NCBI GenBank assembly: GCA_021790655.1
Contig: JAJYGR010000205.1
Span: 1-39,353, forward strand
Origin: Acidobacteriota bacterium
GTDB lineage: Bacteria; Acidobacteriota; Terriglobia; Terriglobales; Acidobacteriaceae
DNA: 39,353 nt
Reading direction: 5' to 3'
How positions within the stretch are numbered: the stretch's first letter is position 1; the number at the start of each line of letters is the position of its first letter. The position numbers and the translations under genes are program-made. This document shows, piece after piece, positions 1 to 7,822 of the stretch. A model generated the notes under the pieces. That model was not told the DNA's origin, made no database searches, and worked only from the letters and a program-made list of their open reading frames with translations.

Positions 1-205
1 GCGCGGCAAAGTCCTCCTCCGCCCTGCTGCCGGCCCTGGTCACACTTCACCCTCCAAGGCATAACTCCCTCGCCCCAAACCATCCGGCCACTGTTCAGAT
101 TTATTCACTTTTACGTGCGCGCCAACAAACAAGCGCCGCCGTATCCTATCCGCCAATACCCCTGACGTTTAACCACGGATTCTGGGCATTTTGGGTCCTT
201 GGCAT
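1..205. other. Left edge, no recognisable gene
   Basis: One plus-strand frame stays open from base 3 into the downstream antisense gene, but its translation is Ser/Pro/Ala-rich and matches nothing I know. No RNA gene, clear promoter or terminator was seen. It may be the tail of a feature that lies outside the window. Confidence 0.4.
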
Positions 206-1219
206 TTATCTGAGCGCCTCCGCAACATCCGGGGGCAATGTAGCCCCCTTGCTTTGAAGTTCGCGCAGAAGTCTATCTTCATTGAGAAGCAACGGCGACA
301 TCTTTTCTTGCTCGGGTACGATGCAGCGTTCCCGGAATTTCGATTGCTCTAGCTTGGTGCTTCCCGCGAGAACCCGAGAACAAGCGATTTCCTCCCGAAG
401 GTACCCATAAATCTTTGAGTCGTTGTCGAGAACCTGCCCGAGAGATGTAATCATGGATTGCACATTTTGGGAGTCAGCAAACTCTTCCTGAAGTTGTCCG
501 AGAATCTGTCTAGACCTATTCATAGTCGCATCATTCGAGTCGAGCAGGCTCTCCAGACTGTCGTTTCGCGACTCGAACTCAGTAAATGTTTGTGGGTCAC
601 GCTCCATAATCTGACCCATCCTACGCCTGAAATCTTCATTTGCTGGCCCAAGGGAGGTGCGCGCTTGGATCAATAGTTGGTGGATTCGTTCAGAGCGAGC
701 ACCCGAATCATGTTTCATGGTCGCGAGCCAACCTATCCCTATTACATACATAACCGTTGCGATAATAATCGTTCGCTTGATCGTTAGCCAGCGTCCTGCG
801 ATGATCTGCGTTATGCCCCACCCAGCGAATGCAGCATAGAAAAACATCCGGGTCGTAGTTTCCGCAAATGCCTCCGCTGACGTGCCAGCCAACGTTCGTC
901 CAAAAGTGATTAGTACAAAGGCGAGTCCAGCAGCGCTCCATGCAAGAAAGACCAACAGCCTTCCCCACCACGAGGAACCACCTCTCGCGGATGCGTCTTC
1001 CGAGGCTTCAGCGGGTTCCTTCGCTTCCGGTGAGTCGTTGGACATGGTGATTTGCCGCTTTTTAATCTCCTCTTCGAGTGCCTGCTTGGCTTCTTCCACG
1101 AGCGACTCACGATCAGCTTCTATGCGAAGCAATTCGTCATCTGACATTTTCGAGTAAGTCTCAGAGAAATCGTGGCTGTTGCGCTGCATTTCGTCGCTCA
1201 TCTGTGACACACTGTTCAT
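206..1219 (-). CDS. Three-helix membrane protein of unknown function
   Basis: This 337-residue protein has an acidic N-terminal stretch (YSKMSDDELLRIEAD, about residues 22-36) of a kind I associate with acidobacterial membrane proteins, then a charged linker. Three hydrophobic segments follow at about 88-107, 122-140 and 148-166. The C-terminal 170 residues are hydrophilic, charged and probably helical (coiled-coil-like), with two Cys (about 282 and 300). No enzyme motif is visible. It likely sits in the inner membrane with a large soluble tail. It follows the nuclease-like gene on the same strand after a gap of about 60 bases, so the two may be co-transcribed. Function is not known. Confidence 0.75.
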   Translation of the reverse strand: MNSVSQMSDEMQRNSHDFSETYSKMSDDELLRIEADRESLVEEAKQALEEEIKKRQITMSNDSPEAKEPAEASEDASARGGSSWWGRLLVFLAWSAAGLAFVLITFGRTLAGTSAEAFAETTTRMFFYAAFAGWGITQIIAGRWLTIKRTIIIATVMYVIGIGWLATMKHDSGARSERIHQLLIQARTSLGPANEDFRRRMGQIMERDPQTFTEFESRNDSLESLLDSNDATMNRSRQILGQLQEEFADSQNVQSMITSLGQVLDNDSKIYGYLREEIACSRVLAGSTKLEQSKFRERCIVPEQEKMSPLLLNEDRLLRELQSKGATLPPDVAEALR

Positions 1220-1281
1220 TCTATGCAGTTTTGCCGGGCATACCCGTGGAATTCCAGAGGGCCTGACCTGTTGCGCCCGTC

Positions 1282-2046
1282 CTAGTCGATTTTCAGCGCG
1301 AGTCTTTTCTGGCCTACAAAAGATCGAGTTTGTCCCTCTTCATCACAAGTCCACCAAGCGTCCATGTCGCCTCTGAAGATGTTCTGCGGCAACCTGCGTT
1401 TAGCGGTTCCGTTCTCCCAGACAGTTACGCATGGAGTCTCGCTGAACTTAACAGTACCGCTCCGAATGTCTGTCCATCGATCTTCTTTTGTTCTGCCATC
1501 ATCCGTCATTATGTACTTCAGACCTTCCTTAGAAGACGTGTCGTAGTTGGTGAGTGAGATCAGTGCCGCGATTCGAGTGTTTTTAAAACAGTTCGGTCTG
1601 ACCATCTTTCCTTTTCCAACGAGGAATCTGGACTCAATCTTTGAAGCATCAAAGTGACCCAGTTCAGGATTGACAGGGATAGTGACTCCCCAATCACCGT
1701 ACATGGCCCCGAGCATTATTCGTGGGGATAATAGATCGACGAAGCTACCAGGCGCGCCCACTATTACCAATGCACAGAGCGCATCTGGCAAATCCTTGAA
1801 CTTCTTTGTCCCTTCGTCAATCTTTCTTCGGATTTCCTTATGTGGATCAAATGCCGTTAGTGAACCGGCGGGAGGCGGGTGATGAATATCCTTGACCTCG
1901 AACAATATCTGGCCATGCGTTGGGTGTTCCACAACGTAGTCGATCAGTTTGCGCGTGCCGGAAAGAGGCGGCTCGTACTTAAACTTGATACTGTGATCGT
2001 TGAGGTATTTTTCAAAGAGTAATTCTCCATCTGTCTTCACGGTCAC
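1282..2046 (-). CDS. PD-(D/E)XK nuclease-like protein
   Basis: This 254-residue protein carries an N-terminal pattern typical of PD-(D/E)XK nucleases: an early Glu (LLFEKYL), then LIDYVV, with the Asp about 17 residues ahead of a central hydrophobic strand ending in FEVKD (the E-x-K pair). The C-terminal half has Trp-rich elements (DAWWTCDEEG) with no family I can name. The spacing fits the conserved core of restriction-endonuclease-fold enzymes acting on DNA or RNA, but homology was judged by eye. The gene looks AT-richer than the transfer genes next to it and runs against them, which suggests a later acquisition. It lies 63 bases from the broken virB9. A defence or genome-maintenance role is possible but unproven. 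Confidence 0.6.
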   Translation of the reverse strand: MTVKTDGELLFEKYLNDHSIKFKYEPPLSGTRKLIDYVVEHPTHGQILFEVKDIHHPPPAGSLTAFDPHKEIRRKIDEGTKKFKDLPDALCALVIVGAPGSFVDLLSPRIMLGAMYGDWGVTIPVNPELGHFDASKIESRFLVGKGKMVRPNCFKNTRIAALISLTNYDTSSKEGLKYIMTDDGRTKEDRWTDIRSGTVKFSETPCVTVWENGTAKRRLPQNIFRGDMDAWWTCDEEGQTRSFVGQKRLALKID

Positions 2047-2109
2047 AGTTATTCCTCCTCACTACAATTATGCTCCTCATCTTGTGATTGGAGCAGTCGA
2101 AGCAGCAGC

Positions 2110-2424
2110 TTGCCGCGCTTCAGTCCCATGTCGAGCAGGGCCGTCGATGTCTATAAAAGTGCTTATCCCCTGCAACTGAAATTCGACTATACCTACAAGG
2201 CGAACGAGGCCCCGTTCGATATCCAGTCGATTTATCACGACAACAAATTTACCTATATCAAGACCAATGCGCCGGAGAAGTTCAGCGTATACGAAATGAA
2301 GGACGGCAAACCCAACCTCATCAATTACGACCTCCGCGATGATACCTATATCATCCCGAAAGTCATGGATTCCGGCTATGTGGAACTGGGCAAGAAGCGC
2401 ATGGAATTTTCGCGCAAGGGGTAA
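2110..2424 (+). pseudogene. virB9: virB9/trbG, C-terminal domain only
   Basis: The 104 residues match the C-terminal OMC-binding domain of VirB9/TrbG, the outer-membrane-complex subunit of type IV secretion systems: KFDYTYK, DNKFTYIKTN, EKFSVYEMKDG and the closing GYVELGKKRMEF. Full family members are near 280-300 residues with a signal peptide and an N-terminal beta domain, neither of which is encoded here. The first codons (TTG at 2110 or ATG at 2128) have no signal peptide and no good ribosome site, and family similarity begins only near VDVYKSAYP. The stop overlaps the virB10 start as TAATG, so translational coupling was ancestral. I read this as a deletion or insertion scar. Confidence 0.8.
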
Positions 2425-3776
2425 TGGCGATGGCTGACCAAGAAACAAAACCACCGGCAGACCCTGACTTCCTGGATCTGTCGGAACTGCATTCCAAACT
2501 CGTGGAGCCGAAGGGCGTGCTCCAGAAAAACCTGAAGATATTTCTTTACCTTGGGGCCAGCGTACTGGTGATCATCGCGGCGATCTTCAGCGCCAGTGGC
2601 AAAAAGCCTGCGACGCAGGCTGGCAAGAACCAGCCGCCGCAGCCGACTGTGCAGGACAATACCGATAACAATGTTGCCGATTTGAAGAGCCAGCTTCAGG
2701 CCGAACAGTTGAAGGAACAGCAGCAGGCCGCTCTCGCTGCCGCCAACGATCCCACGCTCGCTACCGCGACGCCCGCGCAGCGCGCCGCCGCCGCTGGGTA
2801 TGGACCTACAGGTCAGTCTCTCGCTTGTGTTCCCGACCAGCCCTGTCCGCAAGTCGCAACCGGACAACAGAACGGTGGCCAGCAACAACTCACCCCAGAG
2901 CAACAGCAGGCCCAGCAGCTCGCCGCCAAAGAGCGGGAGCTTGCGTACCACTCCCGGTTCGCATCGAACCTTGTTTACACCCGGACCGCCGATCCATCCC
3001 CGCAGCAGCAACAGGCAATGCAAGCTGGAGCCGCGCTAACCAGCTACGCTCCGCAGCCGAACCCATACGCCACGCTTTCCGGTCAGCAAGGAAGCAGCTT
3101 GATTGCTCCCCGTGCGCCAGGTGAGCCACCGGCGCAGCCAAAGCGTGCGCCAGAGATCAATCTGGATTCCGCCGTCGGCCAGCCGTATGTGATCTATGAG
3201 GGTACAACGCTCGATACGGTCTTGATGAACCGGCTTGACGGCGATGCCGTCGGTCCGGTCAAGGTGCTCGTCTCCAACCCGCTGTATTCGCATGACCATC
3301 AGCACGTCCTCATTCCCGATGGAACCATTGTGTTGGGCGAAGCAAAGAAGATTGGGGCGGCTGGCTTCGGGCAGCAGCGCCGCCTGGCCGTTGTCTTCCA
3401 CCGCATGATTATGCCGGACGGTTACTCAGTGGATCTCGACCAGTTCCACGGGCTTGACCAGATCGGCGAAGAGGGTCTGAAGGACATCGTGAACAACCAT
3501 TATCTGCAAATCTTCGGAACCTCCATTGTGCTGGGCGTGATCGCCGGGGCTGCCGAGATAACACAGGGCGGCAGCAGTTTCGTTGGCTCCGGTTCGCAGG
3601 AGTTCACCAACGGAGCCGCCGGCAGTGTTTCCGAGTCGGCAACCACGGTTCTTGACCAATTCCTTCAGATACCGCCGACCATCACCATCCGCGAAGGCCA
3701 CCGCGTTAAAGTTTATTTCACGCAGGACATGTTGCTGCCTGCGTACACCAACCACACGATTTCACCAACGTTCTGA
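2424..3776 (+). CDS. virB10: VirB10/TrbI type IV secretion core protein
   Basis: VirB10/TrbI spans both membranes and links the inner-membrane ATPases to the outer-membrane pore. The 450-residue protein shows a short cytosolic N-terminus, one transmembrane helix (about 38-57, FLYLGASVLVIIAAIF), a long Gln/Pro/Ala-rich periplasmic linker (about 60-240) and a C-terminal beta-barrel domain from about 250. The C-terminal domain has the usual landmarks: YVIYEGTTLDTVLMNRLDGD, VLIPDGTIVLGEAK, and the hydrophobic antenna region near SIVLGVIAGAAEI. Its ATG overlaps the virB9 stop. The length fits the family. The gene is intact, although its expected partner VirB9 is truncated. Confidence 0.93.
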   Translation: MAMADQETKPPADPDFLDLSELHSKLVEPKGVLQKNLKIFLYLGASVLVIIAAIFSASGKKPATQAGKNQPPQPTVQDNTDNNVADLKSQLQAEQLKEQQQAALAAANDPTLATATPAQRAAAAGYGPTGQSLACVPDQPCPQVATGQQNGGQQQLTPEQQQAQQLAAKERELAYHSRFASNLVYTRTADPSPQQQQAMQAGAALTSYAPQPNPYATLSGQQGSSLIAPRAPGEPPAQPKRAPEINLDSAVGQPYVIYEGTTLDTVLMNRLDGDAVGPVKVLVSNPLYSHDHQHVLIPDGTIVLGEAKKIGAAGFGQQRRLAVVFHRMIMPDGYSVDLDQFHGLDQIGEEGLKDIVNNHYLQIFGTSIVLGVIAGAAEITQGGSSFVGSGSQEFTNGAAGSVSESATTVLDQFLQIPPTITIREGHRVKVYFTQDMLLPAYTNHTISPTF

Positions 3777-3786
3777 GGAGGAGTTT

Positions 3787-4089
3787 ATGAAACACATTCG
3801 CGCGATTGTTATTGTTGGACTGCTACTCGGAACCATTGCACTTTCTGGGTGCGAGAGCAAACAGCATAAGCTAACCAGGCTACAAGCCGAGTATGACGCA
3901 GTAAACAAACAATACTACGCAGATTGCGTTGCCCCCGCCATTGGAGGCGGAGGCGGCGGGTATTTCTCCGGGAAAAAGCCCACACTTCCAACTCCGGCAC
4001 AACAGAAAGCACAGCAGCAAAAATGCGCCGTGGAACGCGCGAAAGCGGACAAACTTCTGAACCAGATCATGGCAGCCCAAACCAAATAA
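3787..4089 (+). CDS. Small lipoprotein of the transfer cluster
   Basis: A 100-residue lipoprotein: the signal sequence ends in a lipobox (IALSGC, Cys near residue 22), followed by a charged helix, an IGGGGGGY glycine run and a Gln/Lys-rich C-terminus. I chose ATG 3787 because GAGGAGG lies just upstream and the signal peptide begins there; the longer ORF in the track starts inside virB10. Small lipoproteins at this position in P/T-type systems (VirB7, TrbH or TrbK analogues) stabilise the outer-membrane complex or give entry exclusion. Which of these applies cannot be told from sequence. Confidence 0.8.
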   Translation: MKHIRAIVIVGLLLGTIALSGCESKQHKLTRLQAEYDAVNKQYYADCVAPAIGGGGGGYFSGKKPTLPTPAQQKAQQQKCAVERAKADKLLNQIMAAQTK

Positions 4090-4107
4090 CCGTAGAGGAG
4101 AACGAAC

Positions 4108-4914
4108 ATGAGACGCATCCCCAATAGCATCGCAACTCTGGCGATCCTTCTCGCCGGAGCCACCGCAGCCCAGGCACAGTTCGGGGGCGTCGTCTTTGAC
4201 CCCACCCAATCCGTTCATGCCGTGCAGCAGATCATGCAGGCCAGTCAGCTCTACACCACGACGATGCAAATGACTCAGAACGTGATCGCGACCTACAATT
4301 TTGCGAAACAGATGGCCAGTTCGCCCGCTAGTCTTTACCAGCCCTATCTATCGCCCTCAACCTACTGGCAGACGCTCGACCAGACAGCCAATACCTACGG
4401 CAATTCCCAGGCGGTGATTAACGCCGCCAATACCGGGGTCAACGCCCAGTCCGCCTACCAGTTTTCGAGCGTGCCCCGTACCGGAATCGTCCCCGATTAC
4501 AGCAGCCTCAGTACAGCAGGCCAGCAGCAGATCGCGGCGCAAGCTGCTACCACCGACCTGGGCGATTCGATCGTTGCAAGCAACCTACAGACGCTTGGAA
4601 CCATGCGCGCCAATGAAATGCAACGGGAGCAGGACATCTCCGCGCTTGAGAACGCGAGTCATTCGATGGACCCAGCGCAGCAAACCGACATGGCCACCAT
4701 GCAGCGCATAAACCAGGCGATGCTGCTCCAACTCCGGCAGCAGCAAGAGTCCAACCAGATCCAACAGGGAATTGCGCTGCAACAGATGATTACGTTGAAG
4801 CAGCAGCAGGATGTGATGAAGCAGGGGTTTCAGGACGCTGCCGGCTACAGCCAGTATTACCAGACGAACGTCGCTCCGGCCTATAACGGCGGAGCGCAGG
4901 CCCTGATGTATTAG
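4108..4914 (+). CDS. trbJ: TrbJ/VirB5-family periplasmic transfer protein
   Basis: The 268-residue protein starts with a Sec signal peptide (cleavage after AQA near residue 23) and is then almost entirely helical and Gln-rich, with heptad-like stretches around 165-250 (RINQAMLLQLRQQQ). This is the layout of TrbJ/VirB5 proteins, which sit at the pilus tip or in the periplasm and support mating-pair contact. GAGGAG ends about 10 bases before the ATG. It lies between the lipoprotein and trbL, the same neighbourhood as trbJ in IncP plasmids. Family placement rests mainly on architecture and context. Confidence 0.78.
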   Translation: MRRIPNSIATLAILLAGATAAQAQFGGVVFDPTQSVHAVQQIMQASQLYTTTMQMTQNVIATYNFAKQMASSPASLYQPYLSPSTYWQTLDQTANTYGNSQAVINAANTGVNAQSAYQFSSVPRTGIVPDYSSLSTAGQQQIAAQAATTDLGDSIVASNLQTLGTMRANEMQREQDISALENASHSMDPAQQTDMATMQRINQAMLLQLRQQQESNQIQQGIALQQMITLKQQQDVMKQGFQDAAGYSQYYQTNVAPAYNGGAQALMY

Positions 4915-4939
4915 CAATCAACCGTGAGCGAGGCAAAGT

Positions 4940-5803
4940 ATGGGAATGGGATATGGCGCACTCCAATGGATCACGCAAGGCTGCGATGCGCTGACCGCAA
5001 GTGCATCGCCATCCGTCGATGCGCTGGGTCTCCACATCTGCATCGCGCTCGCCACGATCATGCTGGTTTGGTTCGGCGTGCAGGAGGCGCTGGCCTCCGC
5101 GCAGGGAGGACCGGGGTTCAACATGGGCAAGTTCCTGAGCTTCTTTATGCTCATCACCTTCGCATACACGATGGTCAAGTTCTACGACAGCAGCATTCCC
5201 GGTATTGGCTATTCGCTCAGAGGCTTCATCAATGGCGGTGCACAGTATCTCGTAACGGTGATTGGAAATGACAGCGTGACGAGCATTCAGAATGCGCTCA
5301 GTCAGGCCCAGGCAACGGGCGGCCCCGGCGTGATAAAGGCGTTGATGAATCCCTACTACGCCATTGTCTATGTCATCATTCAGGTCTTGATCGCAACGCT
5401 CGCGGCTGTTGTCAGTGTCATTGTCGCTTACGGAGCAGTCGCCAGTGCAGTGATTGGACTGCTTGGCCCCATATTCATCCCTTTTTTGGTATTCGATAAG
5501 CTGGATTTTCTTTTCTGGGGATGGCTCCGCGCCTTCATTGGCTTTTGCTTTTACAAAGTGCTGGCCGCTGCTGTTCTTAGCATCCTCGGTCATTTGCTGG
5601 CGCAGTATTACACAGAACTTGTCGGGTTTTCGGACCCAGGCAACATGGTCAAGGAACTGCCTCTTCTGATCCTCCTGGTTCTGGTCAATGTGTACATCCT
5701 CTTCAAGGTTCCAGTCATGACCGCGACCATCTTCTCAGGAAGTCATGGCGGGCATGATGGCGGTATGGGGCTGCTCACCTTTGCTCTCTTGCGAAGCATA
5801 TAG
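4940..5803 (+). CDS. trbL: TrbL/VirB6 polytopic membrane protein
   Basis: A 287-residue inner-membrane protein with about six hydrophobic segments (clear ones near 30-50, 66-82, 140-165, 168-190, 200-220 and 245-262). TrbL/VirB6 forms part of the translocation channel through the inner membrane. The pattern of an N-terminal short domain, a loop rich in Gly/Ser/Asn and a hydrophobic central block fits the family, although at 287 residues it is nearer VirB6 length than the longer TrbL of RP4. It follows trbJ by 25 bases and precedes trbF by 27, so it is part of one operon. ATG 4946 is an alternative start. Confidence 0.83.
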   Translation: MGMGYGALQWITQGCDALTASASPSVDALGLHICIALATIMLVWFGVQEALASAQGGPGFNMGKFLSFFMLITFAYTMVKFYDSSIPGIGYSLRGFINGGAQYLVTVIGNDSVTSIQNALSQAQATGGPGVIKALMNPYYAIVYVIIQVLIATLAAVVSVIVAYGAVASAVIGLLGPIFIPFLVFDKLDFLFWGWLRAFIGFCFYKVLAAAVLSILGHLLAQYYTELVGFSDPGNMVKELPLLILLVLVNVYILFKVPVMTATIFSGSHGGHDGGMGLLTFALLRSI

Positions 5804-5830
5804 CGCGGGCAGAGTCCTTTGGAGAAACCG

Positions 5831-6517
5831 ATGAATGTCGCCACAAAAGCAACGCCAACAATTACCCGCGCAGCGGAGCGGTATCTGGAGCAGTATGGCG
5901 ATCCGCTCGTCATGAACACATATCTCAAGATCACAATCCTGAGCCTTGTCATGGTATGTCTTGCCCTCACCGCGCTCGTATTCAAAAGCCAAAAGGCGCT
6001 TGCCTCGATGCGGCCCCTAATCATTCGCATCAACGATGTGGGCCGGGCCGAAGCGATCGACTATCGCAACTTCCAGTACCGCCCGCAGGAAGCGGAGAAC
6101 AAGTATTACCTCACCCGCTGGGCAGAGTTGTATTTCTCGCGTAACCGATTCACCATCGAGCGCGACCAGACCGACTCTCTCTACTTCCTGAACGGCGACG
6201 TACAGCGGGCGGTAATTGCGCAGGAGCAGAAAGACAAGATCATCCAGACGTACAGAAACGACAGCACGCTCCCATATGTGGATGTAGAGGTCAAAAACAT
6301 AGTGCTCGATGACTTGCGGCAATCGCCCTATTCGGCGCGAATTGAATTTGAAAAGGTATTCACGAATCCGTCGGACCACACCGAACTCAAGCGGGAGCGA
6401 TGGACCGCCAGCGTCACCTATGTCTTCCGCGAAAACGTGAAAAACAACGAGCTGGCTGTAAACCCTCTGGGGCTGACCATCGTGCGCTTCCGGGCCGATC
6501 AAGCATTTGGGGAATGA
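5831..6517 (+). CDS. trbF: TrbF/VirB8 inner-membrane assembly protein
   Basis: VirB8/TrbF is a bitopic assembly factor that contacts most channel subunits. The 228-residue product has a cytosolic N-terminus, one transmembrane helix (about 38-58, LKITILSLVMVCLALTALVF) and a periplasmic NTF2-like domain, with YYLTRWAELYFSRNRF and the C-terminal strands ERWTASVTYVFRE that typify TrbF. I prefer ATG 5831 (GGAG six bases upstream) to the TTG at 5819. It is the last intact gene of the first transfer series: a toxin-antitoxin module in reverse orientation ends 23 bases after its stop. Confidence 0.88.
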   Translation: MNVATKATPTITRAAERYLEQYGDPLVMNTYLKITILSLVMVCLALTALVFKSQKALASMRPLIIRINDVGRAEAIDYRNFQYRPQEAENKYYLTRWAELYFSRNRFTIERDQTDSLYFLNGDVQRAVIAQEQKDKIIQTYRNDSTLPYVDVEVKNIVLDDLRQSPYSARIEFEKVFTNPSDHTELKRERWTASVTYVFRENVKNNELAVNPLGLTIVRFRADQAFGE

Positions 6518-6540
6518 CGATGCGGCGACTACTTACCGTG

Positions 6541-6954
6541 TTAAAGCGTGATTATCGTCAATTCGGGGATGAGCCTGAAGTGACGCACATTCATCGTTGC
6601 CACAGAGTAGCCATGCTCCAGCGCGGTGGCTCCGATCAGAAGGTCAACGGAAGGAATAATGACGCCGCGCGAACTCTGCTCGCCGTCGATCTTTCCCGCA
6701 AGGAGGGCCGTCGCCTTGGTGTAAGGCACAACCTCCACCTCGATCAACAAATCGTCAATGTATTGCTGACGGCGGTCTCGGACCAGCGGAGCTTGTGCGC
6801 GCCAGATGGCATGAACCAGTTCGGTGAGACCCACTGCAGAGAGTGCGACGCGCTGATCTCCGACAACAGAGACAATCTGCCGGAAAAGCTGTGCCACCGT
6901 GTCCCCTCTACGCTCAGCGGCGATCACGACGCTGGAATCGAGGATCAATCCCAT
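6541..6954 (-). CDS. vapC: VapC-type PIN-domain toxin
   Basis: A 137-residue PIN-domain ribonuclease of a type II toxin-antitoxin pair. Visible acidic residues are Asp in the N-terminal strand (LILDSSVV), Glu in TELVHAIWR, and Asp in IPSVDLLIGATALE, followed by the usual MNVRHF segment. These bind Mg2+ for RNA cleavage. The start overlaps the antitoxin gene by 10 bases, the normal antitoxin-first arrangement. The pair lies head-on against the transfer genes, between trbF and ssb, and its stop falls almost at the end of trbF, so it looks like an insertion. It may act as an addiction module for the element. Confidence 0.92.
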   Translation of the reverse strand: MGLILDSSVVIAAERRGDTVAQLFRQIVSVVGDQRVALSAVGLTELVHAIWRAQAPLVRDRRQQYIDDLLIEVEVVPYTKATALLAGKIDGEQSSRGVIIPSVDLLIGATALEHGYSVATMNVRHFRLIPELTIITL

Positions 6955-7226
6955 GGATTCCGCAACGGTTCTGGATGGCTGTTGATAACCGCTTCAAGAT
7001 CGCGTCCAAAGTCGCCGTCGAGAGTCGCCGTCGAGCGGCGTGATTCGGCGGCTGCAATGGTTTCCGATAACAGACGGCCCGGCCCTGGCAACGTCGTAGC
7101 GGAACGCACCACCACGAGCGGAGCGGCGTCCGAATCGATCATAACCTCTTCACCCGCACGCGCACGGGCGAGAACGCCGGCAAAATCGCGTACAGCCTCG
7201 GCTTCTGAGATGTGGACAATTGCCAT
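6945..7226 (-). CDS. Phd/YefM-type antitoxin
   Basis: A 93-residue antitoxin. Residues 1-45 match the Phd/YefM DNA-binding fold (HISEAEAVRDFAGVLARARAGEEVMID, then PLVVVRS). The C-terminal tail is charged and probably unfolded until bound to the PIN toxin. It overlaps the toxin by 10 bases, so translation is likely coupled. Such antitoxins repress their own promoter; a weak TATCAT hexamer lies just upstream on the minus strand, but I could not find a convincing operator. Confidence 0.88.
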   Translation of the reverse strand: MAIVHISEAEAVRDFAGVLARARAGEEVMIDSDAAPLVVVRSATTLPGPGRLLSETIAAAESRRSTATLDGDFGRDLEAVINSHPEPLRNPWD

Positions 7227-7822
7227 GGTTCTGATGATACCCGCTGTCCGTTCCCAATGCCATCTGTATCTCCGCCCGCATCCTCCGGGCCGACCAGCCG
7301 TTCAGCTAAAGAAAAGAACGGCATCTCACGGCGATGCGATTTCCAATCTTGCTGACAATTCGGCTGCCTTACCTGACATGCTTTCGCGCACGGTGGCGCG
7401 GACGAAGGAGAGCCTTCGAGCACGCAACGACGGTGGTGGACTGCACTCTTCTTGCGGAGGCTTCGATAGCTCGAATCAAGCTGCAATGACGGCGAACTTC
7501 TTCGACCAGGGCGCAGATGAAAACTTTGCTCCGGCATGTGTCTGCCGTTTTGTATCCCGCCTTTTGCTCGGTCACGGCTTCGGGGCCTTTCCGTCGCCCG
7601 GCGGCACTCGGTCTTCTGCTTCGTTCGCCACTGCGAACGCCCTGCGGGTCACGGTTCCTCCCCGAACAAGTTTGCAAGCAGCGGCAAAGTACGCCACGCA
7701 AACTTCTTCCGGGCCCCTCCCAGAAAGCAGACCTTCGGCGCTTGGGAGCCGGGCCCACTCGCCAGGCTTCGCCCAGTGTGACCCGATCAAGTTCGGGAAA
7801 TTCAACAAACGGAGACACGACC
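7227..7822. other. Gene-free stretch before ssb
   Basis: All frames here give Arg/Ser/Pro-rich or biased translations with no family I recognise, so I see no gene. One plus-strand frame (about 7320-7600) has a fairly balanced composition (DMLSRTVARTKESLRARN) and could be a decayed coding remnant. The right part, from about 7620, is filled with inverted repeats and is described separately. The toxin-antitoxin promoter must lie at the left end. Confidence 0.55.
7622..7797 (+). ncRNA. Candidate structured RNA or ssDNA element upstream of ssb
   Basis: Four stem-loops follow each other directly ahead of ssb. They are CGTTCGC/GCGAACG (7622-7639, 4-base loop); GAAcAAGTTTGC/GCAAACTTcTTC (7664-7675 with 7698-7709, one mismatch); GGGCCCCTCCCA/TGGGAG-CC-GGGCCC (7711-7722 with 7743-7756, two-base bulge); and CCCGA/TCGGG (7782-7797). 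The second and third are separated by one base. Such density is unlikely by chance even in GC-rich DNA. It could be a long 5' leader controlling ssb, a small RNA, or a folded single-strand promoter of the kind known from conjugative leading regions. The strand assignment follows ssb and is a guess. Confidence 0.4.

Noticed and set aside
7139-7537. 132-residue minus-strand ORF upstream of the antitoxin
   Set aside because: Basic, Ser/Pro-rich composition, no start signal, and it overlaps the antitoxin.
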